DNA of 64,000 bases from CAZHRK01 sp964534555 (GTDB lineage: Bacteria; Babelota; Babeliae; Babelales; RVW-14): positions 62,001 to 126,000 of the forward strand of contig CAZHRK010000002.1 in NCBI GenBank assembly GCA_964534555.1, in the 5' to 3' direction. Each line of letters begins with the position of its first letter. Within the stretch, counting starts at the first letter, position 1. Of the stretch, positions 26,250 to 35,205 are shown in pieces. The translations under genes were made by a program, and so were the position numbers. The notes beneath the pieces were generated by a model. It was not told the DNA's origin and made no database searches. It saw only the letters and a list, made by a program, of their open reading frames with translations.

Positions 26250-27465
26250 CTTTTTGCTCCGGATAAATTTTTATCCAGGGCTGTTCATCGCCTGGATTAA
26301 TCCATATATTTTTTGAAAACGTTCTTGTTTGTGGATCAAATGTAAGTTCCAAGCCATCAAGATTAAAATTTGTCATTGTTTCGCATGCATCGAGCATTGA
26401 TTTTATGTTAACTGCTTTTGCTTGACCTATAATTTTTAAAAAGAGTTTCATGCATATGTATGATTCTAGATAGTAGGGTGAATCTAGTTTATATGATAAA
26501 AAGCTCTCCATATCTTTTTTATATGATTCTATTAATGGAGTTTTTTCTGTTTTTGCGTTTGGTACGACTTCGGTAATGGTTATATCTATTCCGCGTGATG
26601 ATTTCAAAAGATGCTGAATACTGTGAAGTGATGATGGTCCTACATACAGCGCCTCATGAAGTCCTGTATTAATAGCATTAATAATAAATGTGTACGCTGG
26701 TCGTGGGCGAGCAAGTAGAAATACCACATTAGGATTTTTTTTCGAAAGCTCTTTAACGGCTCGAGCTACATCGACTGTTCCTTGTGGGTATGATACCTCA
26801 CCAACAATCATGATGTCATATGCTGCTAAGGTTTCTTTTAATGCACTGAGTGTGCTGAGCCCCACCTTGCTTGATTCGTATAATATACCCACCATAGTTT
26901 TATGTTTTTTTTTGATTGCATAATCAGCTAATGCTTTAAGCTCGTCTTTATGTGATGGCCTGAAGTAAATTACGTTCTCAAAAGATTTATCCCGTACAAG
27001 AGGGGTAGCAATAAATGGAAAAAATAAGGCGGCTTTTTTTCTTTTAATTGAATCTTCTATAGAAAGGAATGATTCAACTCCTGCTGTACCGATAATAAGA
27101 GGTGATTTTTTTAAGAATTGTTTAAAATGACCGGGTGGAACATCGCCCGTTTGACCATAATTTGTTTCATGTACAAGGCCATAAATTTTTTGTTTGCCAT
27201 TTTCAATTCGATTAATAGTTCTGTTTTCTCGTAAGAAATTTTCTGTGCCGGCTAGGAGTTGTTTTGATGCAACTGCGCTATCACCATTTGTCGGAAACAT
27301 CGTAACAAACGGAAGAGTGAAAGTACTTTTTTCAAAGCGTATTGGGAGCGCAGGGTATTCTGTTATCTCTTTTTGTTGCTTGTTGAGCTCTGTAACAATA
27401 TCGCGCCTTGTTCCATACGCAATAGCAGTGATCGTGATAAATGAAAGAAGTAGCAGGCGTTTCAT
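26224..27465 (-). CDS. Periplasmic binding protein, type I (LIV-BP / receptor ANF family)
   Basis: 413 residues from ATG 27465, preceded by AAAGGAG; a longer in-frame start 69 bases upstream would bury the signal peptide, which spans 1-18 (KRLLLLSFITITAIAYG). The mature part has the two-lobe type I layout: LPFVTMFPTNGDS-like opening, IIGTAGVESF, FIATPLV, KTMVGILYESSKVGLS, VGEVSYPQGTVDVA and VGPSSLHS blocks. Family members bind amino acids or other small molecules, usually for an ABC transporter; no ABC genes are near. Instead it overlaps the channel gene by 26 bases, suggesting it presents a ligand to the channel. First gene of the three-gene operon. Confidence 0.82.
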   Translation of the reverse strand: MKRLLLLSFITITAIAYGTRRDIVTELNKQQKEITEYPALPIRFEKSTFTLPFVTMFPTNGDSAVASKQLLAGTENFLRENRTINRIENGKQKIYGLVHETNYGQTGDVPPGHFKQFLKKSPLIIGTAGVESFLSIEDSIKRKKAALFFPFIATPLVRDKSFENVIYFRPSHKDELKALADYAIKKKHKTMVGILYESSKVGLSTLSALKETLAAYDIMIVGEVSYPQGTVDVARAVKELSKKNPNVVFLLARPRPAYTFIINAINTGLHEALYVGPSSLHSIQHLLKSSRGIDITITEVVPNAKTEKTPLIESYKKDMESFLSYKLDSPYYLESYICMKLFLKIIGQAKAVNIKSMLDACETMTNFNLDGLELTFDPQTRTFSKNIWINPGDEQPWIKIYPEQKDATKEQVI

Positions 27466-27597
27466 AGGCTCCTTTAGATTCAACTGCACAAATACTTTCA
27501 AATTATCGCTTATGAGGTCAATAATTGATCTCATAGGGTCTTGTTGTATCTGTTAATAGCTGTTTGTTTTTGAGCGTAGGTTTGTTGGGAGTGGCTT

Positions 27598-28410
27598 ATG
27601 GAGCATGTTTTTTCCAATACAGTTAATAAATATCTTAAATTGTTATCAGAAAAAAAAGTGTCTTTTTCTGATGTTGCGAGTATAGCAATGCGCTTATCAA
27701 TTGATTGCAATGACCAGACTATAACTACTAATAATCAACAGTTATCTTGTTATAAAAAAGGTGGTTATGTTGATTACTACGAGCGCATTGGAATGAATTT
27801 TGATTACACTTTGCCTGATACTTGGTCTGAAAAACAAAAAACATTTCTTCAGATACTTTCTATGCTTAATGGTAAAGCAAAAACTGCTTGTGATTTAGGA
27901 TCAAATAACGGGTGGTATTCATTTTTGCTTGAGCATAAAAATTATGAAGTAGTCGCAGTAGATAGTGATGATGCCGTTGTATCACATATGTATGAGCGCG
28001 CGAAAGCTGAAAACAGAGCTCTAGTTCCCTTACGCTGTGATATTCTGCAATTTACATCCTTTGGCTTATCTTTTGATCTTGTTATTATTTTAGCGGTTAT
28101 CCACCATCTTGTGCTTATTGGGGAAAACACATTAGAGGTAATTTTTGAAAATTTAAGTAAAATTACGAAAAAATTTTTGCTTGCTGAATTCGTTTCGCTC
28201 AATGATGAGCGTGTAATTAACGGTCTTGCAAGCTCGAATTTCTTTGTTTCAGAAGAAAAGCGCTTGAGTGTTTTTTCTTATATTGAAAAATATGCCGCAG
28301 AATTTTACACGTGGGATAATTTTATAACTCAGGGTAATAAGCATTTTAAAAATTATCATATTTTCCCCTCAGAAAATGAGCACAGAAAAATAGTTTTATT
28401 TATAAAATAA
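27598..28410 (+). CDS. Class I SAM-dependent methyltransferase
   Basis: 270 residues, soluble. The SAM-binding motif I is CDLGSNNGWY (98-107), followed by the acidic VVAVDSDD of motif II and LVIILAVIHHL of the central strand. The first 85 residues are an N-terminal domain containing a GGYVDYYERI block. Substrate unknown; the DLGSNNG form occurs in methyltransferases of cell-surface or nodulation-factor type, a weak hint only. GGGAGTGG lies before the ATG. Divergent from the channel operon with 132 bases between, so the two may share a regulatory region. The stop codon lies inside a perfect hairpin. Confidence 0.78.
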   Translation: MEHVFSNTVNKYLKLLSEKKVSFSDVASIAMRLSIDCNDQTITTNNQQLSCYKKGGYVDYYERIGMNFDYTLPDTWSEKQKTFLQILSMLNGKAKTACDLGSNNGWYSFLLEHKNYEVVAVDSDDAVVSHMYERAKAENRALVPLRCDILQFTSFGLSFDLVIILAVIHHLVLIGENTLEVIFENLSKITKKFLLAEFVSLNDERVINGLASSNFFVSEEKRLSVFSYIEKYAAEFYTWDNFITQGNKHFKNYHIFPSENEHRKIVLFIK

Positions 28411-28460
28411 GAACCTGGTTAGCTGCAGGCTTACGCCTGCAGCTAACCAGGTTCTTATTT
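28405..28460. terminator. 26-bp perfect hairpin, bidirectional terminator between convergent genes
   Basis: Arms 28405-28430 and 28435-28460 are exact complements around a 4-base loop. The core AGAACCTGGTTAGCTGCAGGC is unusually long and GC-rich for this region. It contains the stop codons of both the methyltransferase (28408-28410) and the helicase (28455-28457), and is flanked by A and T stretches in both directions. Confidence 0.85.
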
Positions 28461-30758
28461 CTTCTCAAGAAATTTCCCAAGAATTTTCTTTTTACCTGCT
28501 CTAAAAAGAACTGTTACGTAGAAATCATCATCTGGTGCTTTTTCAACATCAGTTACAACCCCGACTCCAAATTTGGCATGATACACCGTTTGGTTTTTTT
28601 GCCAACGTAATGAGCTGTTGCCCGTGCTTGCTTTTTCTGAGAGCATTGAGAAATTTCGTATTTGTTCGTAGCGCGGGTAGGGTGAGTGTACTTGTTTGAC
28701 TGTAGAGCTTCTGATTTGTCCGTTAAGCCACTCTTCTAAGAGTCCTCGCACCATGTAGCGCGGGGCGTTATCAAGATCGATTTTATGAATCAAGTGCTGT
28801 GGCAGTTCGTCTAGGAATCGTGACGGTGCTTGCTCAACAAGTTGGCCAAAAGTAAAGCGTGAGAATGCATTACAGATGATAAGATGTTCTCTTGCACGTG
28901 TCATCCCGACGTACATAAGGCGGCGTTCTTCTTCAAGTTCTGTGACGGTATTAAGAGCTTTTTGGCTTGGGAGGAGTCCCTCTTCAAGTCCCGCAAGGAT
29001 TACCGTATCAAACTCAAGTCCTTTGGCAGCATGTAGCGTCATGAGCTGCACAACGTTTTGCTGGGAATCGTCTTCAACTTTTTCCTGCATTAATGAGACA
29101 TCGTGTAAAAATGCCTCAAGAAGAGTTTTGTTTTGCTGCGAGGTGTACTCTGCTTGTGACAAGCTGTTTCGCTCAAAAACCATAATCGCTTGTACAAGCT
29201 CCTGAACGTTTTCTACTTTTTGCTGCGCTTCTTGAGTTTCGTATTCTTGATCAAGGTATCCTAAATAATCAGTTGTTGAGATTATCGTATCAAGAATTTC
29301 GCTTGGATTAGCTTTTGCATCAAGTGAAGCGTAAAGATTTAAAAAGCGTTGAACGGCTGTAGCTTTACCACCTTTAGCACCACCGATCTCATGATCAAGC
29401 ATATGTTGTAAAAGCTGCCTGAAATCCATAAACGGTTGCTCTGTCCATGCTGCAAGCATGTTCTCTTCAAATTTTTCACCGAGCCCTCGCCCAGGGGTGT
29501 TAATGATTCGCATTAAGCTTATTTTATCAAACGGATTAACAATCAAGCGCAAGTAGGCAAGGAGATCTTTAATTTCCTTACGCTCATAAAACCTAATACC
29601 ACCGATAATTTTATAAGGCATTGATTTATGTATGAGAGCTTCTTCAACTGTACGTGATTGAAAATGAGTGCGATACAGTACCGCGCAGCTGCCTTCTTTA
29701 TTTCGTTGAAAGGCTAGATTAATTGCATGCGCGATTGATTCAGCCTCTTGTTCACCAGATTGGCACGAAAGCAGGAGGATTCTGTTTTTTGCTTCACGTG
29801 TTGACCAAAGATTTTTGGGATTGCGCTGGGTGTTGTGTGCAATAACATGGTTAGCAGCTTCAAGGATCGGTTGAACTGATCTGTAGTTTTGTTCTACTTT
29901 GATTCGTTCAACAGGGGCAAAATCATGCTCGAATTTAAGCATGTTTGCAACCGTAGCGCCGCGCCATGAATAAATGGATTGATCTTCATCTCCCACCGCA
30001 CAGATTGAATCAGCAATAACCTTTTTATCATGAGTGCTCATTTCAATAAGCAGCTGGTGCTGAACATCGCTTGTATCTTGGTACTCATCAACTAAAATAT
30101 GCCGAGTATTGTGTTGTACCAGCTTTTTAAACTCTGGTTGAGTTTGAAAAAGTTTAAGTACATAAAGGATGAGATCATCAAAATCAAGGCAGCGAGCGTT
30201 TGTTTTTTCAGTTTCGTATTCGTGGTAGATTTCTTTGATCAGGCTTGTCATGCCGATTTCTTGCGCCACGACGCTGCCAACAGCAATTTTGTTTTTATAC
30301 TTTGAGATAATGTACTGGACTTGTGTTGGTGTTGTTTGTTTTGTTACAGCGTATTTTTTCATGATCTTTTTAATCAGGCTTGCTTGATCATCAGCATCCA
30401 TGATTGTGAAGGTCGTGAACGGCATAAAGCGATTGTATGTTTTGAGAAGCTGAAGGCAATATGAGTGAAAAGTGCCTATGAATGGCATTTTGTACATGCC
30501 CTTAAAATATTTTGCAAGGCGCTCTTTCATTTCACCTGCTGCTTTGTTTGTAAAGGTAAGCGCAACGATGGTGTGAGGCATTACTCCGCGATTAATAATT
30601 AAATGTGCAATACGAGAAGTAATGACACGCGTTTTTCCTGATCCTGCACCTGCAATAATAAGCAAGCCACGATTATCGTTCATAACAGCTTGGCGCTGTT
30701 GATCATTAAGGCTCTGAGTCAGAAGTGTTGTGAAATCTTGCGCGACATCGTGTATCAT
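28455..30758 (-). CDS. pcrA: ATP-dependent DNA helicase, UvrD/PcrA family
   Basis: 3'-5' superfamily 1 helicase for nucleotide excision repair, mismatch repair and replication-fork maintenance. 767 residues, close to PcrA/UvrD. Walker A AGAGSGKT at 36-43, motif Ia ALTFTNKAA, motif II VDEYQDTS, motif III GDEDQSIYSWRGA, motif IV QNYRS, motif V TLHAAKGLEFD and motif VI ERRLMYVGMTRA are all intact. The C-terminal end has a Tudor-like KFGVGVV segment typical of PcrA, which contacts RNA polymerase. Transcribed from near 30760; convergent with the methyltransferase. Confidence 0.94.
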   Translation of the reverse strand: MIHDVAQDFTTLLTQSLNDQQRQAVMNDNRGLLIIAGAGSGKTRVITSRIAHLIINRGVMPHTIVALTFTNKAAGEMKERLAKYFKGMYKMPFIGTFHSYCLQLLKTYNRFMPFTTFTIMDADDQASLIKKIMKKYAVTKQTTPTQVQYIISKYKNKIAVGSVVAQEIGMTSLIKEIYHEYETEKTNARCLDFDDLILYVLKLFQTQPEFKKLVQHNTRHILVDEYQDTSDVQHQLLIEMSTHDKKVIADSICAVGDEDQSIYSWRGATVANMLKFEHDFAPVERIKVEQNYRSVQPILEAANHVIAHNTQRNPKNLWSTREAKNRILLLSCQSGEQEAESIAHAINLAFQRNKEGSCAVLYRTHFQSRTVEEALIHKSMPYKIIGGIRFYERKEIKDLLAYLRLIVNPFDKISLMRIINTPGRGLGEKFEENMLAAWTEQPFMDFRQLLQHMLDHEIGGAKGGKATAVQRFLNLYASLDAKANPSEILDTIISTTDYLGYLDQEYETQEAQQKVENVQELVQAIMVFERNSLSQAEYTSQQNKTLLEAFLHDVSLMQEKVEDDSQQNVVQLMTLHAAKGLEFDTVILAGLEEGLLPSQKALNTVTELEEERRLMYVGMTRAREHLIICNAFSRFTFGQLVEQAPSRFLDELPQHLIHKIDLDNAPRYMVRGLLEEWLNGQIRSSTVKQVHSPYPRYEQIRNFSMLSEKASTGNSSLRWQKNQTVYHAKFGVGVVTDVEKAPDDDFYVTVLFRAGKKKILGKFLEKK

Positions 30759-30841
30759 GGTGCCCTTTAGGGATCAAGGATTGCTTTCTTGTTTTAGTTA
30801 GACAAGTATAGCGGCGTTATAAAGCAAAATCTCAAAAAAAA

Positions 30842-32146
30842 TTAAGAAAGGATTTTTTTCTCATCAACCAGTTCGTGGTAGGCTTTGCCCTGAAAGCGTG
30901 CAATAAAAACCCATGCTGAACAAATAATGGCTGCAAATACAGGACCACCAACTGTCAGGCTTGAAAGCTGTGCAAGTAAGCGATTTACTGAGCTGCCAAG
31001 AGCGAAGCTTCCTCGATACCCAAATCCATCAATCCAGCTTTTAGCTTTGAATTTGATGTCTTTGCTCGTTGGGATATACATCATCTCGGTGCAAGGTTTA
31101 TTTAATGCATAACTCAAGCCTTTATTAAGCATCATCACAATAGTAAGTGCTGCAAGGCTTTGATACACCGTGAGCATCATGCATAAGCTTCCGATTAATG
31201 CAGGGAAAAGTATGAGGCAACGCTTAACACCAAAAAATCTAATAAGTGCGCTGGAACCAACTAATGAAAAAACCAGAGCAATCATATTTGTTGCTTGCAC
31301 AAGATTTGCAAAGTATGCAGTTATTTCATCAAATGAATGGTATGTTTCATGTGCTTTAAGCGCGATCATGTACTCAAGTATCGCTGTAATTGTCGTATAA
31401 AAAAGAGTTGCGATGACTATTGATACTAGGTATGGGCGTGAGAGCAAAAGTCGAAGCCCTTCGATTGCGCCTGTAGGCTTTTCTTTAATATCAAGGTTTG
31501 CAAGCTGAGGGCGTTTTATGATCATAAGTTTAACTGCACCAATAATCATAAGCATGCTGCAGCCAACCAGGAGCATAAGGATTGGCATATTGCGCGAAAG
31601 CCCCATGCGCTTAATGCTTTCAGGACCAAGAATTGATCCGATCTGAGCTAGTGCAATAATAAGCGGGTAGGTGCGCTGTGCTGTTTGTGTTGAGTTCACT
31701 GACGAAACAAATGACCAAAAAACTGCCAGCATGAGCATGATAAATGATTCGATGCCGATATAAATTACCCAGCCAATAATACGTCCAGCGCCTGCTGTTG
31801 TATTATCAAGTCCATACCCTGGTGTTGCAAGGGTAAATGCTATACCAAAGAAAAGGATGCTGTAAACACCGCTGATGATATAAAAAATGTGGTGATGACG
31901 AACAAGGTCAACAAGCTCGTTATACATCAGCGTGAGCGGGATCATCACAATAAATGATAAAATTTTTGCTTCAGGAAGGTATGATGGTCCTACAATACGC
32001 ATAAAGAGTACTTCTTTAAGTGGACGCATCATTGAATATGTACCAATAAGCATAAATGCCACGGTCCCTAAAAGGCCGAGCATCAAGAGGTCTTCTGGTG
32101 TCATATCACCAAAGAAATAAGCTTTCAAACGTCGTAAAACGTTCAT
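30842..32146 (-). CDS. ADP/ATP translocase-type nucleotide transporter 1 (NTT/TLC family)
   Basis: 434 residues from ATG 32146; an earlier in-frame ATG would add 15 unconserved residues. Polytopic with about 11-12 helices. It carries the family blocks MRPLKEVLFMRIVG near the first helix and SYALNKPCTEMMYIPTSKDIKFKAKSWIDG near the C-terminus. NTT proteins of Rickettsia, chlamydiae and plastids exchange host ATP for ADP or import nucleotides. Specificity of this copy is not readable. It is shorter than the roughly 500-residue rickettsial forms. Third of three tandem paralogues on the minus strand. Confidence 0.9.
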   Translation of the reverse strand: MNVLRRLKAYFFGDMTPEDLLMLGLLGTVAFMLIGTYSMMRPLKEVLFMRIVGPSYLPEAKILSFIVMIPLTLMYNELVDLVRHHHIFYIISGVYSILFFGIAFTLATPGYGLDNTTAGAGRIIGWVIYIGIESFIMLMLAVFWSFVSSVNSTQTAQRTYPLIIALAQIGSILGPESIKRMGLSRNMPILMLLVGCSMLMIIGAVKLMIIKRPQLANLDIKEKPTGAIEGLRLLLSRPYLVSIVIATLFYTTITAILEYMIALKAHETYHSFDEITAYFANLVQATNMIALVFSLVGSSALIRFFGVKRCLILFPALIGSLCMMLTVYQSLAALTIVMMLNKGLSYALNKPCTEMMYIPTSKDIKFKAKSWIDGFGYRGSFALGSSVNRLLAQLSSLTVGGPVFAAIICSAWVFIARFQGKAYHELVDEKKILS

Positions 32147-32296
32147 ACTAAAACTTTCATTCAGATGGGTGGTGTGCGCATAGACACACATTGATTTTTG
32201 TGCCGCGCATGAGCTGGTTTTTCATGAGGTCATCAGTCTGCCAGCTTTGCATTTTACTGCAAGCTTTTTCTGTATTTTGAACCTTAAATAACAATA

Positions 32297-32328
32297 AAAA
32301 AGGCCAGGGCATTTACCCTGGCCTTTTT
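32297..32328 (-). terminator. Intrinsic terminator after nucleotide transporter 2
   Basis: Stem of 13 bp, AAAAAGGCCAGGG (32297-32309) with its complement at 32316-32328, loop of 6 and a T-run on the minus strand. It separates transporter 2 from transporter 1, so they are probably independent transcripts. Confidence 0.9.
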
Positions 32329-32346
32329 GAATAATCTAATTTCTAA

Positions 32347-33651
32347 TTATTCGATGATCTTGTTGTCGCGAACGAGTTTGTCGTTAGTTGTACCAACGTA
32401 GTACGCAACGAATACCCAAAGACCAATAACTCCGAAGCATACAAGTGAACCAAGGCTTGCAAGAAGCTCCATTGGAATCAGCATGTTGATTTGTGAGCCA
32501 AGTCCTTTAGCTGAGCGACCACCGAAAGAATCGATCCAGCTCTTAGCTTTGAACTTAACGTCTTTGCTGGTAGGGATGTACATGATCTCTTTGCAAGGGT
32601 TGTTCAACGCATAGCTTAGCGCTTTAACAGCGATCATAGCGTAGAAGAAAGCCCAAAGAGATGGCATAACATACACGCCTGCAATAACAGCAGCAACTGT
32701 AGCTGGGAATGCAAGCAAGCAGAATGTTAAGCCAAAACGACGGATAAAGAATGATGTACCAACAAACGCGAGTACGAGTGATACGCCGTTTGTATAGATA
32801 CCGAATTTACCAAGGAAAGACGCAACAGCAGCTGCATTACCGAATTCAGCTTGAGCAGCAACTTTAAGTTGGTAGTCAAGAATTGTTCCGATAACTTCAT
32901 AAAGTGTTGCGATACCAAGAATACCCAAAAGATATGGCTTGCTCAGGAGCAGGCGAATACCTTCAAGCATGCTTGAAGGTTTTTTGTCTTTGCCACTTGT
33001 GCTTTCACCTGTTGCGCTTGGGAACATGCGAACGAAGATAGCAATCATAACAGGAACGCACATAATACCAACGCTTGTAATAAGCATAAGTAATGAAAGA
33101 CCAATTGTTGGCGCGTTTTGTGCAAGGTATGGGCCAGCGATTGAGCCGAACTGTGCACCAGCGATAATAAGCGGGTAACCGCGTTTAGCTGTTGAGGTAT
33201 CTGTTGTTGTTGCAACATATGACCAGAAAAGCGCTACAACGATTGATCCAAAGCTTTCGATGGAAAGGTAAATAACCCAACCAAGAATACGTGAAGGATC
33301 TGTATCTGTATTTGCAAGACCAATTGTTGGGTGGCTAAGAAAGTAAGCTACACCAGCAAAAAGTGCTGCGTATGCTGTGCAGATGATGTAGAACAGCTTG
33401 TATTTTGCAACTAAGTCAACAAGCTTTTGGTAGAAAAATACCAAGCCGATAACAAAGAAAAGTGAGAAAGTTTTTGCAAGTGGAACGTATTTTGCACCAA
33501 CGATGTTCATGAATAGAGCATCTTTGAGTGGTCGCATCAACCAGTAGGTTCCGATGATGAAAAGAAGAGTAAGAGATAAAATCCCAAAACGCTTCAGATC
33601 ATCTGAAGTAAAATCTTTTCCGAAAAACAATCGTGTTATGCTAAGTAGCAT
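32347..33651 (-). CDS. ADP/ATP translocase-type nucleotide transporter 2 (NTT/TLC family)
   Basis: 434 residues, about 11-12 membrane helices. MRPLKDALFMNIVG near the N-terminus and SYALNNPCKEIMYIPTSKDVKFKAKSWIDS near the C-terminus are the clearest NTT blocks of the three copies. AAGGAGGAG before the ATG at 33651 is the strongest ribosome binding site in the cluster and a TATAAT promoter lies just upstream, so this copy is likely the most highly expressed. Proposed job: taking up ATP from the host cytosol in exchange for ADP; import of other nucleotides is the alternative. Confidence 0.92.
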   Translation of the reverse strand: MLLSITRLFFGKDFTSDDLKRFGILSLTLLFIIGTYWLMRPLKDALFMNIVGAKYVPLAKTFSLFFVIGLVFFYQKLVDLVAKYKLFYIICTAYAALFAGVAYFLSHPTIGLANTDTDPSRILGWVIYLSIESFGSIVVALFWSYVATTTDTSTAKRGYPLIIAGAQFGSIAGPYLAQNAPTIGLSLLMLITSVGIMCVPVMIAIFVRMFPSATGESTSGKDKKPSSMLEGIRLLLSKPYLLGILGIATLYEVIGTILDYQLKVAAQAEFGNAAAVASFLGKFGIYTNGVSLVLAFVGTSFFIRRFGLTFCLLAFPATVAAVIAGVYVMPSLWAFFYAMIAVKALSYALNNPCKEIMYIPTSKDVKFKAKSWIDSFGGRSAKGLGSQINMLIPMELLASLGSLVCFGVIGLWVFVAYYVGTTNDKLVRDNKIIE

Positions 33652-33674
33652 AAACTCCTCCTTGTGAAATGATA

Positions 33675-33703
33675 ATTATACTCTGTGCTTTGCACAACCA
33701 AAG
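33675..33703 (-). promoter_or_regulatory. Promoter with palindrome for nucleotide transporter 2
   Basis: On the minus strand a consensus TATAAT (33675-33680) lies 24 bases before the ATG. The -35 is weak: CTTTGG with a 17-base spacer or TTGGTT with 15. The spacer holds the perfect palindrome TGTGCAAAGCACA (33684-33696), a candidate operator. Confidence 0.55.
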
Positions 33704-33742
33704 ATTCTATCAGATCTCTTTAAAAAGACCAGATTTAAAAAA

Positions 33743-35077
33743 CTATTCTATAAGCTTGTTTGCTTCAACTGTTTTATTAAATGTTCTGCCTAGCACGCCA
33801 GCAACAAAGACCCAAATGCCAATAATACCGAGTACAAGGCCGCCAGAAAGACTTACTACAGGGCCAAGGAGCTTATTAGCTTCAGAGCCCGCTGCTTTTG
33901 CAAATCGAAGGCCAAACATGTCAATCCATGCTTTTGATTTATATTTAATGCTTTTGGATGTTGGAATATACAGAGCTTCTTTTGCAGGTTGATTAAGTGC
34001 ATAACCAAGCGCTTTTGAAATAAGCATTACATAAAAGATCGTATTAAGTGTTGGGCTAACCATGTAGCAAATAACAGAAACACCAAGAAGCACAGGGTAG
34101 CTCATAAGTGAACCATTAATCCCGAGTTTGCGCTGGAAGAATGATGTCCCAACAAGCCCAAAGAAGCAAGCAACAGCTTGTACTGCAAGGCCGTAATCAA
34201 ACAAGAATTTGTTTACTGTTCCTGGATCGATATATGTTGTTTTAACGAGTAGTTGAAGTTGATATCCCATAACGGTGCTTACAACTTCTTGAAAAAAGAT
34301 GACACCAAAGATACCCATAACGTACGGGTGTGAGAGCAAAAGCTTAAGTCCATCAAGGAATTTTACTTTTTCTTCAGATGGTTTTTCATGACTTACTGCG
34401 TGATCAGCGTATCCTTCTTGTGCATCTTTATCAAAATAATGCTCAAGAAAAAATACAATCACAGCAACCATAACAAACATAAGAACAGAGATGCATGCAA
34501 TAAGTGGTGCTACTGAAGTATACTGGGTTGTATCTGTTGAAAGATAATTCCCTAAGATTGTAAATAAAAAACCACCAAGCTGCGTTCCGAAAATAATGAG
34601 GCCATAACCTTTTTTCGCTGATTCTGGTGTTGTGATGTCGTTAATGAATGACCAGTAAAGCGCCATCATTAATGAGATGTAGCTTTCACAGAACAGATAA
34701 AAAGCCCAACCAACCCAACGTGATGCGCCAACTTCTGGATTTGCAAGCCCAAGCTCTGGGTGTCTGAGCAGCCAAACGAGGCCGAGTCCAACTGTTGTAT
34801 ATACACCAATCACGATATAGATGAGTCGCTGCTTTGAAAAATGATCAACCAGCTTTGAATAAAAGAGTACAAGCGGAAAAAAGACAGCAACCGATGCGAG
34901 TTTTGCATTTGGCAGATAAAGAGGTCCAACCATATTAATAAAGATGCTATCTTTGATTGTTTTGAGAGGCCACCATGCGCCAATCAAGAAGAAGAATCCT
35001 GAAGCAAGGAGAATAAACTTTTTAAGCTCCTGCCCTCGCAAGTCTCCCCACAATGCACGAACTAATCGATGTAACAT
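33743..35077 (-). CDS. ADP/ATP translocase-type nucleotide transporter 3 (NTT/TLC family)
   Basis: 444 residues, polytopic. The N-terminal block is LKTIKDSIFINMVG, diverged from the MRPLK of copies 1 and 2; the C-terminal block GYALNQPAKEALYIPTSKSIKYKSKAW is well kept. A longer hydrophilic loop of about 30 residues in the middle (around 220-245, acidic and His-rich) separates the two halves. The divergence suggests a different substrate from copies 1 and 2, for instance another nucleotide. The ribosome binding site is weak (CAGGG). A terminator-like hairpin lies between a promoter candidate and this gene. Confidence 0.9.
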   Translation of the reverse strand: MLHRLVRALWGDLRGQELKKFILLASGFFFLIGAWWPLKTIKDSIFINMVGPLYLPNAKLASVAVFFPLVLFYSKLVDHFSKQRLIYIVIGVYTTVGLGLVWLLRHPELGLANPEVGASRWVGWAFYLFCESYISLMMALYWSFINDITTPESAKKGYGLIIFGTQLGGFLFTILGNYLSTDTTQYTSVAPLIACISVLMFVMVAVIVFFLEHYFDKDAQEGYADHAVSHEKPSEEKVKFLDGLKLLLSHPYVMGIFGVIFFQEVVSTVMGYQLQLLVKTTYIDPGTVNKFLFDYGLAVQAVACFFGLVGTSFFQRKLGINGSLMSYPVLLGVSVICYMVSPTLNTIFYVMLISKALGYALNQPAKEALYIPTSKSIKYKSKAWIDMFGLRFAKAAGSEANKLLGPVVSLSGGLVLGIIGIWVFVAGVLGRTFNKTVEANKLIE

Positions 35078-35096
35078 GTGTATACCCTGAAAAAAT

Positions 35097-35137
35097 AAAA
35101 ATTCCCGCCGTAAAAGCCATGCTTTTACATGCAGGAA
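35097..35137 (-). terminator. Terminator-like hairpin between atpC and nucleotide transporter 3
   Basis: On the minus strand TTCCTGC-AT-GTAAAAGC, a 3-base loop, GCTTTTAC-G-GCGGGAA, then TTTTTATTTTTT. It would end the atpD-atpC transcript. Because a good promoter for transporter 3 lies upstream of it, it may instead or also act as an attenuator in that leader. Confidence 0.75.
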
Positions 35138-35167
35138 CCACTAATATTGCTCTAAAAATATAGAGGT

Positions 35168-35196
35168 AGTGTAGCCTGCTCTTATTATGAAGTCAA
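35168..35196 (-). promoter_or_regulatory. Sigma-70-type promoter for nucleotide transporter 3
   Basis: On the minus strand TTGACT (35191-35196), a 17-base spacer and TACACT (35168-35173). The predicted start near 35161 is about 84 bases before the ATG and upstream of the hairpin at 35097-35137. Confidence 0.55.
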
Positions 35197-35205
35197 TCTC
35201 GGCGC

